A model generated the notes under the pieces. That model was not told the DNA's origin, did not search any database, and was given only the letters and a program-made list of their open reading frames with translations. A program made the position numbers and the translations under genes. Below, in pieces: positions 5,809 to 7,283 of a DNA stretch of 7,283 bases. Source of the DNA: Candidatus Scatousia excrementipullorum (GTDB lineage: Bacteria > Cyanobacteriota > Vampirovibrionia > Gastranaerophilales > Gastranaerophilaceae); NCBI GenBank assembly GCA_017694215.1, contig JADIND010000106.1, positions 1 to 7,283 of the forward strand, read 5' to 3'. The stretch's first letter is position 1. Each line of letters begins with the position of its first letter.

Positions 5809-6669
5809 ATGGCAGGTGAAAATGTCAGTGCAATCAGTCCGTACGGAATGAACCTGTACAGCAATTACGCAAATGCGGTAGGTATTAGCGATTTGTATAG
5901 TATAGGCGGAACCGGAGATCTTCTGTCCATGAACGGAAGCGTATTCGGAGGGATGACAATGCCGTTTATGCCGACGTTTGGCGGGAACTGGAATTATGAA
6001 AACTATTTCGACAATATGACAAGATATCAGGATTTCATGTACGATTCCCAGATTCATCAGCATCAAAAACGCAGAGAAGTCAATTTCCACGCAAAAGCTC
6101 CGGAACTTGCAATAGAAGATCAGGCAGAAATCTTACATGAAAAAATAATGAAAGATGAACAGGAACAGGTAATTCCTGCAATGAAAGCTTATATTGAAAG
6201 TGTAAGAAATATCTGCGGACCGGATGCGGATCAGGAATACGTGCTGGGTATGGCTAAATCGATTTACAAACAGATTTACAATACAAGCATATCAGAAGAC
6301 TTGAGAAAATATGGAAACGGTTCTCTGACTCAGGGATTCTTGCAATCTGTAACTTTAGGATTTGCGAATAAGACAACCGCAGAAGAAAACATTGCAACCA
6401 TTGACGGACAGCCGGTAGCCCGCTGGGAAAACACAAAGAAACTTATCGGTAACGCAGCAGGCGGTGCAGTCGTCGGTGCAGGCGGTATGTATCTGTTGTC
6501 ATCTTTAAAAGCATTTAAAGGATTCTTCAAAACAAAACCAATCATTGCAGCAGGTATAGGTGCAGCAGCCGGTTTACTTGCAGCTCTCGGATTCGGAGCT
6601 ATAAATAAAAGCTCAAACAGAGACTCTTTGCATATGGAACCGCAAACTGCAGAAACTCATCAAGCTTAA
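5809..6669 (+). CDS. Unrecognised protein with two C-terminal glycine-rich hydrophobic segments
   Basis: I do not recognise this 286-residue protein. Residues 1-60 are low in charge and rich in Gly, Met, Ser and aromatics (SIGGTGDLLSMNGSVFGG at 31-48), without a signal peptide. Residues ~61-170 are charged and probably helical (DQAEILHEKIMKDEQEQVIP, 104-123), with Cys136. Two hydrophobic, small-residue segments follow, at 212-233 (LIGNAAGGAVVGAGGMYLL...) and 244-265 (PIIAAGIGAAAGLLAALGFGA). They are joined by a basic linker (KAFKGFFKTK) and follow the glycine-zipper (GxxxG) style that packs membrane helices tightly. A helical hairpin inserted in a membrane is the simplest reading. The start is certain: GGAGG (5797-5801) lies 7 nt before the ATG. 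Strong RBS and terminator suggest a well-expressed single-gene unit. Possible roles include an envelope or exported protein, but none is shown. Confidence 0.75.
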   Translation: MAGENVSAISPYGMNLYSNYANAVGISDLYSIGGTGDLLSMNGSVFGGMTMPFMPTFGGNWNYENYFDNMTRYQDFMYDSQIHQHQKRREVNFHAKAPELAIEDQAEILHEKIMKDEQEQVIPAMKAYIESVRNICGPDADQEYVLGMAKSIYKQIYNTSISEDLRKYGNGSLTQGFLQSVTLGFANKTTAEENIATIDGQPVARWENTKKLIGNAAGGAVVGAGGMYLLSSLKAFKGFFKTKPIIAAGIGAAAGLLAALGFGAINKSSNRDSLHMEPQTAETHQA

Positions 6670-6707
6670 ATATTTCTTAAATAGTGTGTACTAAAAACGT
6701 GTGTGTA

Positions 6708-6739
6708 GGAGGTTGAAAATTTCAACCTCTTTTTTTTTT
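6708..6739 (+). terminator. Strong rho-independent terminator
   Basis: GAGGTTGAAA (6709-6718) and TTTCAACCTC (6720-6729) are perfectly complementary around one central A. In practice this gives an 8-bp stem with a 5-nt loop, followed by ten T residues (6730-6739). It lies 39 bp after the stop of the gene at 5809 and ends that transcription unit. The opposite strand lacks a comparable U-tract, so it acts in one direction. Confidence 0.92.
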
Positions 6740-6761
6740 GAGTATTTAATAGCAAAAGAAC

Positions 6762-6787
6762 ACCCGCACCAAGGAGTAGATGCGGGT
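6762..6787 (+). other. GC-rich hairpin of unknown role in the intergenic spacer
   Basis: ACCCGCA (6762-6768) and TGCGGGT (6781-6787) form a perfect 7-bp stem, 5 of 7 pairs G:C, around a 12-nt loop containing AAGGAG. It stands out in a very AT-rich 154-bp spacer after the terminator. No U-tract follows on the plus strand; on the minus strand only TGTTCTTTTG follows, a poor one. The ATG at 6780-6782 begins a 27-codon frame ending at 6863 (MRVLTSKRDINN...), with AAGGAG only 3 nt upstream. Hairpin and frame may be chance or a small regulatory unit. Confidence 0.4.
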
Positions 6788-6859
6788 ATTAACCAGTAAA
6801 AGAGACATCAATAACATTATCAAGCTGTTTTTAAAGAAGTCAAATAAAAATTTTAATTT

Positions 6860-6887
6860 TTGATTTTTAATTAATTTAGTATATAAT
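6860..6887 (+). promoter_or_regulatory. Promoter placed for a leaderless TPR transcript
   Basis: TTGATT (6860-6865) and a perfect TATAAT (6882-6887) are 16 bp apart. The -10 ends 6 nt before the ATG at 6894, the same geometry as at 2797-2809. No Shine-Dalgarno site exists, since the bases before the ATG are all A/T apart from one C. Confidence 0.6.
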
Positions 6888-6893
6888 TTTCTT

Positions 6894-7283
6894 ATGAAGA
6901 AGTTTGTGTATCTGGCACTTTTAATAGCATTAACAGTGTTTCCGGTAATAGCCGAGGAATCATTGATTAATGATCAGGCAAATATGCTATATGCCGAAAA
7001 CAGGCTTGAAGAAGCATTCAGCCTTCTTTTAACGGTTCCTTCCGAAATGCGTTCTCCTCAAAATTGGCTTTTACTTGGCAACATCCTTCATGACAAAAAT
7101 AAAAATGATGATGCAGAATTTATGTACAATCAGGCACTGGCAAATGATGCTAAATTTTACAGAGCGGCTTACAATCTGGGAAATCTTTATCTTGAACAGG
7201 AAAAGCCGAATATGGCCATTGAACAGTACAAAGATGTAATTAAGCTGAAACCTGACTTTGCATATGCTTACTATAATATGGGA
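6894..7283 (+). CDS. Secreted TPR-repeat protein (3' end cut by window edge)
   Basis: This is the first 130 residues of an exported TPR protein. It has a classic short signal peptide: MKK, a hydrophobic core (FVYLALLIALTVFPV), and a probable cleavage after VIA at 20/21. Three to four TPR units follow, near 24-54, 56-89 and 90-123, with hallmark blocks WLLLGNILHDKNKNDDAEFMYNQAL and AAYNLGNLYLEQEKPNMAIE (91-110); the next unit begins AYAYYNMG at the edge. It would act outside the cytoplasm as an interaction scaffold, for example in envelope assembly; nothing specific can be read. The in-frame ATG is preceded by AT-rich DNA without an RBS. The terminator at 6708-6739 and its own promoter separate it from the upstream gene. 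It shares the TPR theme, but not detailed sequence, with the protein encoded at 4564-5634. Confidence 0.85.
   Translation, partial: MKKFVYLALLIALTVFPVIAEESLINDQANMLYAENRLEEAFSLLLTVPSEMRSPQNWLLLGNILHDKNKNDDAEFMYNQALANDAKFYRAAYNLGNLYLEQEKPNMAIEQYKDVIKLKPDFAYAYYNMG

Noticed and set aside
6762..6787. The GC-rich hairpin as a second intrinsic terminator or attachment site
   Set aside because: No U-tract follows on the plus strand and only a poor one on the minus strand. A strong terminator already lies 23 bp upstream, and no integrase or matching repeat is present.
1..7283. Mobile element, prophage, CRISPR or toxin-antitoxin locus
   Set aside because: The XRE gene next to another gene raised a toxin-antitoxin or phage-repressor idea, but its partner is a 276-residue glycan-type enzyme. 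There are no transposase, integrase, terminal inverted repeats or spacer arrays.

Overview
The window is an AT-rich, gene-dense bacterial chromosomal segment. It holds eight well-supported protein-coding genes, two of them cut by the window edges. I see no rRNA, tRNA, CRISPR array, transposase or phage structural gene. Codon use is strongly A/T-biased and the code is standard. Shine-Dalgarno sites pair with a CCUCC-type anti-SD. The mix of TPR proteins, a MalF/MalG-type permease pair, a surface-glycan type DUF115-like enzyme carrying a 'KVISILGLKFK' module, and a small sigma factor fits a low-GC, host-associated bacterium. Gut Gastranaerophilales (Vampirovibrionia/Melainabacteria) is my best impression, but it is a guess that needs a homology search.

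Layout. (1) 1-571 (-): a small sigma-70 family factor, cut at the left edge. It is divergent from 698-1552 (+), a tandem-domain universal stress protein. Their 126-bp spacer holds a near-consensus forward promoter, a weaker reverse one, and a 10-bp direct repeat two helical turns apart. (2) 1638-1913 (+): a small XRE-type repressor-like protein, followed after 13 bp by 1927-2757 (+), a putative DUF115/GT42-like glycan-assembly enzyme. A 14-bp palindrome lies upstream of the regulator. (3) 2809-4543 (+): two ABC sugar-transporter permeases (MalF and MalG types), with no ATPase or binding protein in view. (4) 4564-5634 (-): a membrane-anchored TPR protein, converging on the permease operon with only 20 bp between the stop codons. 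(5) 5809-6669 (+): an unrecognised protein with two glycine-rich hydrophobic C-terminal segments, a strong RBS and a strong intrinsic terminator, so apparently a single-gene transcription unit. (6) 6894-7283 (+): a second TPR protein, with a signal peptide, cut at the right edge.

The most striking pattern is in translation initiation. Five genes have recognisable Shine-Dalgarno sites; the sigma gene has only a distant, weak one. Three genes (XRE, MalF-type permease, secreted TPR protein) have none, and instead carry a -10-like hexamer ending exactly 6 nt before the ATG (TAAAAT, TATAAT, TATAAT). Two of these also have a plausible -35 at 16-17 bp. This geometry predicts leaderless mRNAs. The other item of interest is the glycine-zipper protein at 5809-6669, to which I can assign no function.
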